Shown one piece after another: positions 45,766 to 55,100 of a DNA stretch of 64,000 bases. How positions within the stretch are numbered: position 1 is the first letter of the stretch; the number at the start of each line of letters is the position of its first letter. The stretch is from Chitinophagaceae bacterium. GTDB taxonomy: Bacteria; Bacteroidota; Bacteroidia; Chitinophagales; Chitinophagaceae. Under the pieces are notes generated by a model. The model made no database searches, had not been told where the DNA came from, and worked only from the letters and a program-made list of their open reading frames with translations. A program made the position numbers and the translations under genes. The stretch is taken from positions 1-64,000 of the forward strand of contig CANGIY010000013.1 of NCBI GenBank assembly GCA_947454235.1. Reading direction: 5' to 3'.

Positions 45766-47696
45766 TGTGGGTTCAAAAACTGGTCGCGGTCGTTGAGCCA
45801 GGTTTTTTTCGTGACGAGCCTAACTGTGAAAACTATTGCGCTTTGCCAAATATTTTCAATTGTTACAAAGAATCCCCCAGCACTACAATATCCAGAGGAT
45901 AATAGCGCAGTCTGCGTTGCTGCGTTTTGCATATCAGAACCTTTGCAAATCATACTTGCAATTGCACCGTCAGCCCATTTTGTTCCTCGTACATCTTTTG
46001 TGTTTGTTGTTGGTGAAATTGCATTCTTTAAAGGAATAGCATCGACTTTATTTGATTTTGCACGGGAAATCCAATTACTAAGTAATTGTTCGTTAGATAA
46101 ATTATAGAACTGCTTTTCGCCTATCGGCAGTGCCTTTTTATCTAAAACATCAACTGAAATCTCAACAATCGGCGTTTTAACAACGGCATTTTGATTGGTC
46201 TTCCAAAGTAAAAAGCCAATTGGGAAATCTCCTTTTAATCCATCAAAGGATTTGCTATGAACGACAAAACCACCTAAATATTTTGCATTCCACTCCTCCC
46301 TAAATTTTTCAAAATTAGGCGCATTGACATACTTCATTTTACTAAAAACGGCTACCATTGCTGTTGGAATTTCGTTAGCAATACGCATTAGAAACTGAAC
46401 GAAAAGTTCTCTGGAAGCGTAGCCTTGTGTATCCATTAACCCAGCAACCCTTGTTTTTGAAACATCTTTCTTGTTTTCTGAATTATCGTCACCTGATGCG
46501 GTATTATCATTGTTAGCGGCCTCCGCATATGGCGGATTAATCAACACCAGTATCTTCTTGCCACCGGCGATAGCATCACGCAGGCCCTGGGGTATTTTAT
46601 TGGTAAGCGAATAATCTATTTTACCATCATCGGTAATATCATCGTTCAAATAATCGTATTGGAAGCGGGTGGCTGCAACACATGTCTTAGTAGCGCGCAT
46701 TACATCTACATCTGCTTGGTCAAGCGTGCTCATGTAAATATTCCTATGGTTACTGTGCTTTACCTCAAGATTGCCTACTCCACAGCACATATCCCATACA
46801 ATGTATTCACGCTGCCAGTTTTTACCCAGTGTTTCATTCAGTTTGTCGTATGCCTTATCCACCACATTGAGCGGTGTATAATATGCCCCTTTAAAGCTTC
46901 GTTCGTCAATGGCTATAAGACTATCTCGACGTTCCAGAAGGTAGTTGCGGTATTCCTTTGCAGGCGGCCGGTGGTAGATGGCCCAGAATTGGCGGTAGCC
47001 TTCTCTGTTGCCCAGTTCATAGTTTTTACCACCCAGTGCAAAAACGGGTTGGTCGCCCTTGTGCAGCAACTCGGCAGGCAAGTCGTTGTGCGTGCTGTAG
47101 GTGCCATCACTCATAATGTCGGCAAAAAACAGGAGCGCGTAATTCTCAGGCGAAACATCCTTTATTTCCTGCCCTATCATTTTCACCCATTTATCAAAGA
47201 CCTGCTTTAAGTTGTCGGGCGTTATTTGTGTACGGATAATATCTCCGCTCTTTATTGCATTTTTAATGGTATTAATAAACTCTTCTTCGTGCGTTTCTAT
47301 TTTAAATGAAACGAAGTAGGTACCTATATAAGCAGATACAGCCTCCAGCGCTTCCTGCGTATAGCCGCTGGCGCTTTTACCCCATTTAATGGTTTTCTTT
47401 TGCAGGAAGGGGATTACATCTGCCGTTTTCATGATTGCAGCCTTTTGGGTATCTATCACTGCGAGAAAGGGCGGCACATCTTCGCCTTTATCAAGTGCTT
47501 GCTGCACATAGTGCATTAGCTGCGTAAACATGGCGTAAGTACTCACTTTACCACTGTCCTTCGCTTCAAACCAAATTTCTTTAGTCTGAATATCGATAAG
47601 GTTTTTGTTTACGCCCTTAAGCCCAAGTGCTTTAATGTAAATGTCTTTTACATCTTCTTCACTCGTGGCGGTTTGCAATTTATTGTAAAGGCTCAT
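45756..47696 (-). CDS. Type IIG-like restriction-modification enzyme, N-terminal and methylase part (frameshifted)
   Basis: 646 residues before an early stop. The first 50 residues hold a possible PD-(D/E)xK nuclease core (Asp35, then FEAK with Glu44 and Lys46); the middle is an N6-adenine methyltransferase with YYTPLNVVDKAY, SAM motif WDMCCGVGN (Asp302) and catalytic INPPYAE (NPPY 387-390). The C-terminus ends abnormally (DQFLNPQCH); adding one base to the run of five A at 45775-45779 would join it to the frame at 45292-45765, giving about 800 residues. A -7 box (TAAATTTG, minus strand, 47729-47736) precedes it. Confidence 0.75.
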   Translation of the reverse strand: MSLYNKLQTATSEEDVKDIYIKALGLKGVNKNLIDIQTKEIWFEAKDSGKVSTYAMFTQLMHYVQQALDKGEDVPPFLAVIDTQKAAIMKTADVIPFLQKKTIKWGKSASGYTQEALEAVSAYIGTYFVSFKIETHEEEFINTIKNAIKSGDIIRTQITPDNLKQVFDKWVKMIGQEIKDVSPENYALLFFADIMSDGTYSTHNDLPAELLHKGDQPVFALGGKNYELGNREGYRQFWAIYHRPPAKEYRNYLLERRDSLIAIDERSFKGAYYTPLNVVDKAYDKLNETLGKNWQREYIVWDMCCGVGNLEVKHSNHRNIYMSTLDQADVDVMRATKTCVAATRFQYDYLNDDITDDGKIDYSLTNKIPQGLRDAIAGGKKILVLINPPYAEAANNDNTASGDDNSENKKDVSKTRVAGLMDTQGYASRELFVQFLMRIANEIPTAMVAVFSKMKYVNAPNFEKFREEWNAKYLGGFVVHSKSFDGLKGDFPIGFLLWKTNQNAVVKTPIVEISVDVLDKKALPIGEKQFYNLSNEQLLSNWISRAKSNKVDAIPLKNAISPTTNTKDVRGTKWADGAIASMICKGSDMQNAATQTALLSSGYCSAGGFFVTIENIWQSAIVFTVRLVTKKTWLNDRDQFLNPQCH

Positions 47697-47728
47697 TGGT
47701 ATATGTGTTTTTCTGTTTTGCAGGTTAG

Positions 47729-47736
47729 CAAATTTA
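47729..47736 (-). promoter_or_regulatory. -7 promoter element of the restriction-modification gene
   Basis: TAAATTTG on the minus strand, 32 bases before the ATG. No TTG at -33 spacing. Confidence 0.45.
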
Positions 47737-47858
47737 AAAACAAGGTAGGTATTTTAAAACACTACTTTCCAATAAACATTTCGGCGATGAGCCAATATTG
47801 AATATCTATGGTTAAATTGGAATGCTTTTTCTTCGTAAATTTACATGACTGGTGTTTC

Positions 47859-47879
47859 ATTGAATTCTAATGATTCAAT
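47859..47879. repeat. Inverted repeat upstream of the small antitoxin-like gene
   Basis: ATTGAAT (47859-47865) and ATTCAAT (47873-47879) with a 7-base loop, 28 bases before the ATG at 47908. Position suits an autoregulatory operator of a toxin-antitoxin pair; that is inference. Confidence 0.35.
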
Positions 47880-47907
47880 TGCATGTCAGAGATATTAAAT
47901 AAATAGA

Positions 47908-48147
47908 ATGACTGTTAGCTCAGAAAATAAAAAAGGGAATAAACCAACTAAATACCTCACCAAAAGGTTATTGATTAGTTCTGTGAATCGGAGCTTAAAA
48001 CTTGCTGCCTTTGAAGCGATGAAAAGGCAAGGCTTTAATGTAATTGCAGAAAACGGATATGTTGTTAAAGTTTTTGCGGACGGAAAAAGGGAAGTTATAA
48101 AAAAATTGCCCGTTATTGACCGCCCCAAAAATATTGTGCTCAAGTAA
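47908..48147 (+). CDS. Small antitoxin-like protein preceding a zeta-type toxin remnant
   Basis: 79 residues, basic, helical (NRSLKLAAFEAMKRQGFNVIAENGYVVKVFADGKREVIKKL). Similar small proteins are encoded directly before zeta-toxin-type P-loop genes in Bacteroidota, and here a P-loop fragment starts 7 bases downstream. The antitoxin role is inferred from that context; no family motif proves it. Its own frame is intact. Confidence 0.55.
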   Translation: MTVSSENKKGNKPTKYLTKRLLISSVNRSLKLAAFEAMKRQGFNVIAENGYVVKVFADGKREVIKKLPVIDRPKNIVLK

Positions 48148-48153
48148 TCGTCC

Positions 48154-48333
48154 ATGAAGCGACTCCGGATAATTGCCGGACCTAATGGGTCAGGAAAGTC
48201 TACTATAATCAACGCGCTAAAAATCAAAAAGCCCAAGCGGATGCTTGGACTAGATGGTGAGGAGCGAGACGCCTCGACCAGAGGTGTTTGGACTAGATTG
48301 AAGATACATTTAGACTTTACGAGTCTCCCATAA
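48154..48333 (+). pseudogene. Truncated zeta-toxin-like P-loop gene
   Basis: A 59-codon frame starting RLRIIAGPNGSGKSTIINAL, a perfect Walker A in the style of zeta toxins and their relatives (about 190-250 residues). After residue 34 the sequence is the palindromic repeat (copy 5) read through in frame, and it stops at 48331. All parts beyond the P-loop are missing. The gene was evidently broken by repeat insertion and deletion, leaving the upstream small gene without a working toxin. Confidence 0.75.
48232..48298 (-). repeat. Dispersed hairpin repeat, copy 5, flanked by direct repeats
   Basis: Inverted orientation. CCAAGC/GCTTGG hairpin (48233-48248), then a diverged second stem around AGCGAGACGC. 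The part at 48256-48287 is flanked by the 11-bp direct repeat TTGGACTAGAT (48245-48255 and 48288-48298), like a target-site duplication. It lies inside the zeta-toxin remnant. Confidence 0.7.
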
Positions 48334-48370
48334 TAAAAACCGCCCTGTAAACATGCGTTTGCGGGGCGGT
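48331..48370 (-). terminator. Pyruvate carboxylase terminator
   Basis: 14-bp stem with two G-U pairs (48339-48352 with 48357-48370), loop ATGC; on the minus strand followed by TTTTATTAT. It lies 21 bases after the pyc stop. Confidence 0.85.
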
Positions 48371-48391
48371 TCAGTTATAGCTATGATTCAA

Positions 48392-51300
48392 TTACCCCAT
48401 TTCAACAACAAAATCATTGGTATTCACCAGTGTGCCGGCAGCTAACTCGATGTGCGCAATTGAGCCATCGTGAGGGGCAGTGATGATGGTTTCCATTTTC
48501 ATGGCTTCAATCACAAACAACTGCTGGTTCTTTTTCACAGTGTCACCTTTTTTCACAAGCACTTTTGAAAGCATGCCTTGTAGTGGTGCACCAATTTGGT
48601 TGGCATTGGCTTTGTCTACTTTCTTGTTTTCTTTTTGCTCAATCTTTACACTCCTATCGCGAATTTCTACGTTACGGGTTTGCCCATTGAGTTTGAAGAA
48701 TACTGTACGGTTGCCCTTGTCGTCTATTTTACCAATGCTCAACAATCGTATAAGTAGTGTTTTGCCCTTCGCAATCTGGATGGTAGTATCCTGCCCTTCC
48801 TGCATACCGTATAAGAAATACTTGGTAGGCACCGAGGTCACATCGCCATATTCGCGGAAGTTTTTCAGGTAGTCTTCAAATACTTTCGGGTAGAATTTAT
48901 AAGATAAGAAGTCGAGTATGGTGAGGTCTCTGCCAAATTTCTCCTGGAACACTTCCATCTCTTTGTCGAAATCTACTTCCGGCAAGTGTTTGTTAGGTCG
49001 GTCACTGAATGGCACTTTGTCCTTTAATACAATCTTTTGCAGTTTTTCAGGGAAGCCACCCGCGGGTTGGCCAATATCACCCATAAAGAACTGCTGCACC
49101 GATTCAGGGAAAGAGATTGACTCCCCTTTTTCGTACACATCTTGTTCGCTCAGTCCGTTGGCCACCATGAACTGCGCCATGTCGCCCACCACTTTTGAGC
49201 TTGGAGTTACCTTCACAATGTCGCCAAACATGTTATTGACAGTGGCATACATATCTTTAATCTGCTCGAACTTATCGCCTAAGCCGAGGGCTATTGCCTG
49301 TGGTTTCAGGTTGCTGTACTGCCCTCCCGGAATTTCGTGCCTGAATACTTCTGCTGCACCCGCTTTCAAGCCACTTTCAAACGGATAGTAGTATTCGCGC
49401 ACTGTCTCCCAGTAGTTACTGAACTGGTTCAACAGTTTGATATCGTAAGGGTTCTCGCGTTTGTGGAACTGCATCATTTCAACAATGGCGTTGAAGTTAG
49501 GCTGCGACGTTAGCCCCGAAAGTGAACCCAATGCGCAGTCAACCACATCGACACCCGCATCAATTGCCATCATGTACGAGGCAGGTTGCAGCGAAGATGT
49601 ATCGTGCGTGTGCAGGTGAATCGGTATTTTAACGGTATCTTTCAATGCCTGCACGAGTTCTTTAGCCGCATACGGTTTCAATAACCCCGACATGTCTTTA
49701 ATAGCCAGAATGTGCGCACCCGCATTTTCAAGGTCTTTAGCCAGATTGGTGTAGTATTTCAGGTTGTACTTAGTACGGCTAGGGTCCATGATATCACCCG
49801 TATAGCAAAGCGCGCCTTCGGCAATACCATTGGTACGCTTGCGCACCATTTCTATACACGGAGCAATGTTCTCCATCCAGTTCAGCGAATCGAAAATCCT
49901 GAATATATCAACACCTTTCTCCCACGATTTCTCTACAAATTTCTCTACCAGATTATCAGGGTATGCAGCATAACCAACACCATTAGCACCGCGAATGAGC
50001 ATTTGAAGCAAGATGTTAGGAACGGCAGCCCTTATTGCCTCCAGACGCTTCCAAGGATCTTCATTCAAAAACCTCATGCACACGTCAAACGTGGCACCAC
50101 CCCACACTTCCATACTGAATGTTTGAGGAAACGCAATTGCAAAATGGCGTGCCACTTTCAACATATCGGTAGTACGCACACGGGTAGCCAGCAAGCTCTG
50201 GTGCGCGTCGCGCATAGTGGTATCGGTGTAGTGTATTTTCTGCTCAGCCTTCAGCCATTGTACAAATCTATCAGGTCCCATTTCAGTGAGCATGTCCTTG
50301 GTGCCTTTCGGGAATTCACCATGAATGTTCACTGATGGTATAATAGGCTTCTCAAACTTCCTTGACAGGTCTTTTACCTTTACATCAGGGTTGCCATTCA
50401 CCGTTACATCGGCAAGGAATTTCAGCACTTTCGTGCCCCTGTCCTGAGTTTCTTTTATATTAAACAATTCAGGGTGCTCCTGAATAAAATTAACTGTTGC
50501 CTTACCCAGCTTAAATTCTGGGTGATTGATGAGGTTTTCAAGGAAAGGAATGTTGTTTTTCACCCCCCTGATCCTAAACTCCTTCAATGCACGGTGCATT
50601 TTCATCACTGCATCTTCGAGGTCGCGACCGCTGGTACTTACTTTTACCAGCATTGAGTCGAAGAACGGACTGATTTTCATTCCGGCATAGGTGCTACCCT
50701 CGTCAAGGCGAACACCGAAACCTGTTGCATTACGGTAGGTAATCAACGTTCCGTAGTCAGGCTTAAAATCGTTGGTCGGGTCTTCAGTTGTAATGCGGCA
50801 CTGAATTGCGAAGCCGATTTTAGGAATCGCATTCTGGTCGTTCAAGCCAATTTTAGGGTGCGAAAGCTCAAAGCCAGAAGCGATGTATAATTGAGTTTTA
50901 ATAAGGTCGACACCGGTAATCATTTCTGTTACCGTGTGTTCTACCTGAATACGAGGGTTTACCTCTATGAAATAGATATTTTCGTCTTTGTCAACCAAAA
51001 ACTCAACTGTACCCAGGTTGTTGTATTGCACTGCCTTGCCTATAGATACAGCGTAGTTGTACAATTTGTGGAGGGTAGATTGTTGTAAGCCACTTGATGG
51101 CGCCATTTCCACCACCTTCTGAAACCTACGTTGCACCGAACAATCGCGCTCGTACAGGTGCACCATGTTGCCATGGCGATCACCCGCAATTTGGATTTCG
51201 ATGTGCTTGGGGCGTTCCACAAATTTCTCCAGGAAAACCGTATCGTCACCGAATGCATTTTTTGCTTCGCTACGCGCTTCGTAAAATGCTTTCCTCAAGC

Positions 51301-51832
51301 CTTCATTGTCGCGTACCACCCGCATACCCCTTCCGCCGCCACCGGCTGCCGCTTTCAGCATCAATGGGTAACCAATTCTATTGGCTTCCGCAAGTGCTAT
51401 ATCTTCGTTGGTAAGCGGTTCAATATTACTTTCTATGAGTGGTAGTCCGGCATTTTTAGCTACTGCCTTTGCGGTAACCTTATCACCCAGTGCAGCCATA
51501 GCATCCGGAGACGGACCTACGAAAATGATTCCAGCTTCTCCACACCTTCTGGCAAACACCGCGTTTTCTGAAAGGAAGCCATAACCGGGATGCACTGCAT
51601 CAGCACCGCATTCTTTAGCGACAGCGATAATAGCATCAATATCAAGGTATGGCTTTAGTGGGTCGTTGTCTTCGCCAATCTGGTACGCCTCGTCAGCCTT
51701 ATACCTGTGCAATGAATACCTATCTTCATAAGTAAAAATAGCTACTGTTTTGATATTCAATTCTGTAGCTGCGCGCGATATACGCACAGCAATCTCGCCA
51801 CGGTTGGCGATGAGCAGTTTTTTAATGTTCAT
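48392..51832 (-). CDS. pyc: Pyruvate carboxylase
   Basis: 1146 residues, full-length single-chain enzyme making oxaloacetate from pyruvate, bicarbonate and ATP. Biotin carboxylase domain (about 1-450: KLLIANRGEIAVRI, AAAGGGGRGMRVV, FIEVNPRIQVEHTVTE), carboxyltransferase domain (about 530-830: DTTMRDAHQSLLATR, with the metal-binding LHTHDTS), and the biotinyl domain with the lysine in EAMKMET (Lys1112). Supplies the TCA cycle and gluconeogenesis. Monocistronic with its own promoter and terminator. Confidence 0.97.
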   Translation of the reverse strand: MNIKKLLIANRGEIAVRISRAATELNIKTVAIFTYEDRYSLHRYKADEAYQIGEDNDPLKPYLDIDAIIAVAKECGADAVHPGYGFLSENAVFARRCGEAGIIFVGPSPDAMAALGDKVTAKAVAKNAGLPLIESNIEPLTNEDIALAEANRIGYPLMLKAAAGGGGRGMRVVRDNEGLRKAFYEARSEAKNAFGDDTVFLEKFVERPKHIEIQIAGDRHGNMVHLYERDCSVQRRFQKVVEMAPSSGLQQSTLHKLYNYAVSIGKAVQYNNLGTVEFLVDKDENIYFIEVNPRIQVEHTVTEMITGVDLIKTQLYIASGFELSHPKIGLNDQNAIPKIGFAIQCRITTEDPTNDFKPDYGTLITYRNATGFGVRLDEGSTYAGMKISPFFDSMLVKVSTSGRDLEDAVMKMHRALKEFRIRGVKNNIPFLENLINHPEFKLGKATVNFIQEHPELFNIKETQDRGTKVLKFLADVTVNGNPDVKVKDLSRKFEKPIIPSVNIHGEFPKGTKDMLTEMGPDRFVQWLKAEQKIHYTDTTMRDAHQSLLATRVRTTDMLKVARHFAIAFPQTFSMEVWGGATFDVCMRFLNEDPWKRLEAIRAAVPNILLQMLIRGANGVGYAAYPDNLVEKFVEKSWEKGVDIFRIFDSLNWMENIAPCIEMVRKRTNGIAEGALCYTGDIMDPSRTKYNLKYYTNLAKDLENAGAHILAIKDMSGLLKPYAAKELVQALKDTVKIPIHLHTHDTSSLQPASYMMAIDAGVDVVDCALGSLSGLTSQPNFNAIVEMMQFHKRENPYDIKLLNQFSNYWETVREYYYPFESGLKAGAAEVFRHEIPGGQYSNLKPQAIALGLGDKFEQIKDMYATVNNMFGDIVKVTPSSKVVGDMAQFMVANGLSEQDVYEKGESISFPESVQQFFMGDIGQPAGGFPEKLQKIVLKDKVPFSDRPNKHLPEVDFDKEMEVFQEKFGRDLTILDFLSYKFYPKVFEDYLKNFREYGDVTSVPTKYFLYGMQEGQDTTIQIAKGKTLLIRLLSIGKIDDKGNRTVFFKLNGQTRNVEIRDRSVKIEQKENKKVDKANANQIGAPLQGMLSKVLVKKGDTVKKNQQLFVIEAMKMETIITAPHDGSIAHIELAAGTLVNTNDFVVEMG

Positions 51833-51945
51833 TCCCGCGAAATATTTTTTTCAGTTTCAATAAATAGAAGCGACTGTTTTTTTAATCCACCGACGCACAA
51901 AGAGCCTTCACAGCAAAAAAAACAGGGTAGGAAATGGTTATGTTG

Positions 51946-51976
51946 CAAAAATAAGCAAAAAAAACCGTGAATTCCA
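51946..51976 (-). promoter_or_regulatory. Promoter of pyc
   Basis: Minus strand: TTG (51974-51976), 20-base spacer, TATTTTTG (51946-51953), full consensus. Leader to the ATG about 105 bases. Confidence 0.6.
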
Positions 51977-52111
51977 AGCGACTGGCCTCCTCAAGTTTAA
52001 TGGGCTTTTATACACATATTTAGATAGTCTAAAACGAACTTTTATATACTCACCCCTAATTGTTTAACATTTCCTATTCAAATAATACGCAACTGTTCAA
52101 CATTGGCTACG

Positions 52112-52119
52112 TAATTTTG
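52112..52119 (+). promoter_or_regulatory. -7 promoter element of the repeat cargo gene
   Basis: TAATTTTG, exact consensus, 16 bases before the ATG. No TTG at -33 spacing. Confidence 0.5.
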
Positions 52120-52135
52120 CGCCAAAATTCATAGC

Positions 52136-55100
52136 ATGAAGAGACTCATATCATCTTTTTTCATTCCAATTCTGGTTGTGTTACTCCCGAGTTTGTCTTT
52201 TGGACAAACAGGTACACCAATGTTCAGCAGAGGCCACCTACAATTTCTGACAGTATGTAATAGTAGTGGTACAATCACTATTGACACTACGCTAGCTGTA
52301 AACGACACAACCGCAGGAGAATTGCTCACCTGGTCGATGCTTGCCGCACCCGCCCATGGTACTGCGAACGCTGACGACACAGCAACATCAACAGGCGGTG
52401 TGGTTACACGTTCTACTTTTACGTATGCACCAACTTCGGGCTATACAGGCGCTGATACATTTTTTGTTACAGTAACCAATGGCGTAGTTGTAGATACGAT
52501 GGAAATCAATGTAACAGTTGTTGGCACGCCTGATGCCGGTACTATTTCAGGTGCCGATTCAATTTGCGTTGGTGCTACGCGCACTTATTCTTCATCTTCA
52601 ACCGACGGTACTTGGTCGTTATCTAATACAAGTGCTTCTTTGAGTGGTGCAAATGTAACCGGCTCTGCGGCAGGACTTGATACGCTTGTTTACACTGTTT
52701 CAAACGCTTGTGGTACTACTTCTGCATCTAAATCAATTCAAATAGTTGGTTTGACATCAGCAGGTTCTATCTCAGGTACCGATTTTGTTTGCGCTGGAGC
52801 AACTGATACACTTTCAGCGAGCGTAGCTGGCGGTAGCTGGTCAATGGCACATAGTTTTGCTTCTGTTTCCGATGGTGTTGTAACTGGCGTTTCTGCTGGT
52901 TTTGATACTGTTTTATATACAGTTACAGCATATTGCGGCAGCGACGTTGCATCATTCCCAATTGAGGTACGTACTGTACCAACTGTTGCTGCTTTAACCG
53001 GCAGTGATTCTATTTGTGTTGGCGCAACTACAACAATTAGTTCAGGTACATCTGGTGGTAGCTGGGCAATGGCCTCTACTTTTGCGCGCGTATCAACTGC
53101 GGGTGTTGTCAATGGCACATCTGCGGGTAACGATACGGTAATTTATAGTGTTTCAAATGTTTGTGGTACAACTTCAGTTACAAAACCTGTTACAGTTGTT
53201 GCGCTTACCGATGCTGGTTCAATTACCGGAGCAAGCTCTGTTTGTATAGGCACAACTGATACTCTGACAGCTACAGTAAGCGGAGGTTCATGGTCAGCAA
53301 GAGTTGGATATGTGACCGTTCCAGGTGGTGAAGCTACGGCCCTTACTGTTGGTACTGATACCGTAGTTTATACTGTATCAGGTTATTGCGGTTCAGCTAC
53401 TGCTACTTTCCCAATCACTGTTATTTCAACTCCAACTCTAGCTGCGCTTACAGGTGTTGATTCGATTTGTGTTGGCGGTTCTACTACCATCAGCGAATCA
53501 GTTACGGGTGGCACATGGAGTGCTACAGGCAGCAGCATTTCAGTTTCTACAGCAGGTGTTGTAACAGGAGTAAGCACTGGTATTGATACAGTAGTATATA
53601 GTCTTTCAAATACTTGTGGTACTTCTACAGTTACAAAAGCAATTACAGTTTTAACACTGCCTTCTGCTGGTTCAGTTTCCGGTAGCGCAACATTGTGTAT
53701 TGGCGCAACTGATACTTTGTCGACAACTATTACCGGTGGATCATGGAGTGTGTTACATGGTTATGCATCTATTTCAGGTGGTGTTTTAACAGGTGTTTCA
53801 ACCGGTTTTGATACTGTAGTTTATAGCGTTACTGGTTTTTGCGGCACATCTACTACTTCTCATTCTTTTGAAGTAATGACTGTTCCTTATGTAAGTGCTA
53901 TTTCAGGAGTTGATACTTTGTGTACTTCAGGCACACATACTTTCACCGACTCAGTTGCTGGTGGTTCATGGAACGTAGCTGTAGGTCACGTTTCTGTAAC
54001 AACAGGTGGAGTTGTTACAGCAGTTAGTGCAGGTTACGATACTGTTATTTATTCTTTGAGCAATAGCTGTGGTATGACAAATGCTTCGGCTCCTGTTTAC
54101 GTGATGACAACTCCTGATGCAGGTTCAATTACTTGTGCAAGTTCAGTATGTACAGGTGCTACAATTACCGCGCGTGAAAGCGTAACAGGTGGTACATGGT
54201 CTTTGTCTAACACACACGCGACTATGACCGACTCAGTAATCACCGGCGCAACTACTGGCTTAGATACACTTTCTTACTCACTTACAAACCGTTGCGGAAC
54301 ATCAAGTGCCACACACGTAATTTCTGTTATTACAGTCCCTGATGCCGGTACTATTTCAGGTAGTACAGCACTTTGCGTTGGCGGACATACAACTGTTAGC
54401 AGCACAACAACAGGTGGCACATGGTCACTTGCGAATGCAACAGCAACTCTTTCTGCTGATACCTTAACTGCTATAGCTTACGGGACTGAAACGGTTTCTT
54501 ATATTGTTTCAAATGCTTGTGGTGCTGATACTGCTACCCTTTCTATTGCTATTGATTCTGCTGCTCCGGTTGCGGGTTCAATTGTTGGTCGCCCTGACCT
54601 TTGTGTTGGCGATACAACTCATTACACATGCATCCCTTCAGGCGGTACCTGGAGTGTAACTAATACTGCAATTGGTACTATCGACGCTTCCGGTCTAATT
54701 ACTGTTATTGGAGAAGGTATTGATTCAGTTATCTATACTGTAAGCAATGCTTGTGGCAGCAACAGCTCAATGGCTACATTTGCAGCGCACGCACTTCCGC
54801 ACTCTGCTCCTGTTACAGGTTATGACAGCGTTTGTGCTGGTGGTGGTACAATTACACTTTCTACAACTGCTACAGGTGGCAGGTGGATTAGTTCACAACC
54901 AATATTTGCGAATGTAGATACTACAGGTGTTGTTACCGGAAATTTCCATGGTTCAGTTGATATCTTCTACATTGTTTCTAACTCTTGCGGTGCTGACACA
55001 GCTAGACATCACGTTGATATTAATATTCCTGCCGGTCCAATTATTGGTGCTGATACTGTGTGTATTGGTCTTACACCAAGTATTTTCATTGACATGACAC

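Larger units (their letters stand above)
51833..52135. other. Intergenic region between divergent pyc and the repeat cargo gene
   Basis: About 300 AT-rich bases without a coding frame. It carries the pyc promoter (minus strand, 51946-51976) and a -7 box for the plus-strand gene (TAATTTTG, 52112-52119). Nothing else was recognised. Confidence 0.6.

Noticed and set aside
46659-47210. 183-residue plus-strand open frame opposite the restriction-modification gene
   Set aside because: Antisense shadow of the methyltransferase frame, Cys/Val/Ile-rich in the way of mirror frames.
49712-50335. 207-residue plus-strand open frame opposite pyc
   Set aside because: Antisense to the carboxyltransferase domain of a well-conserved gene; composition is that of a shadow frame.
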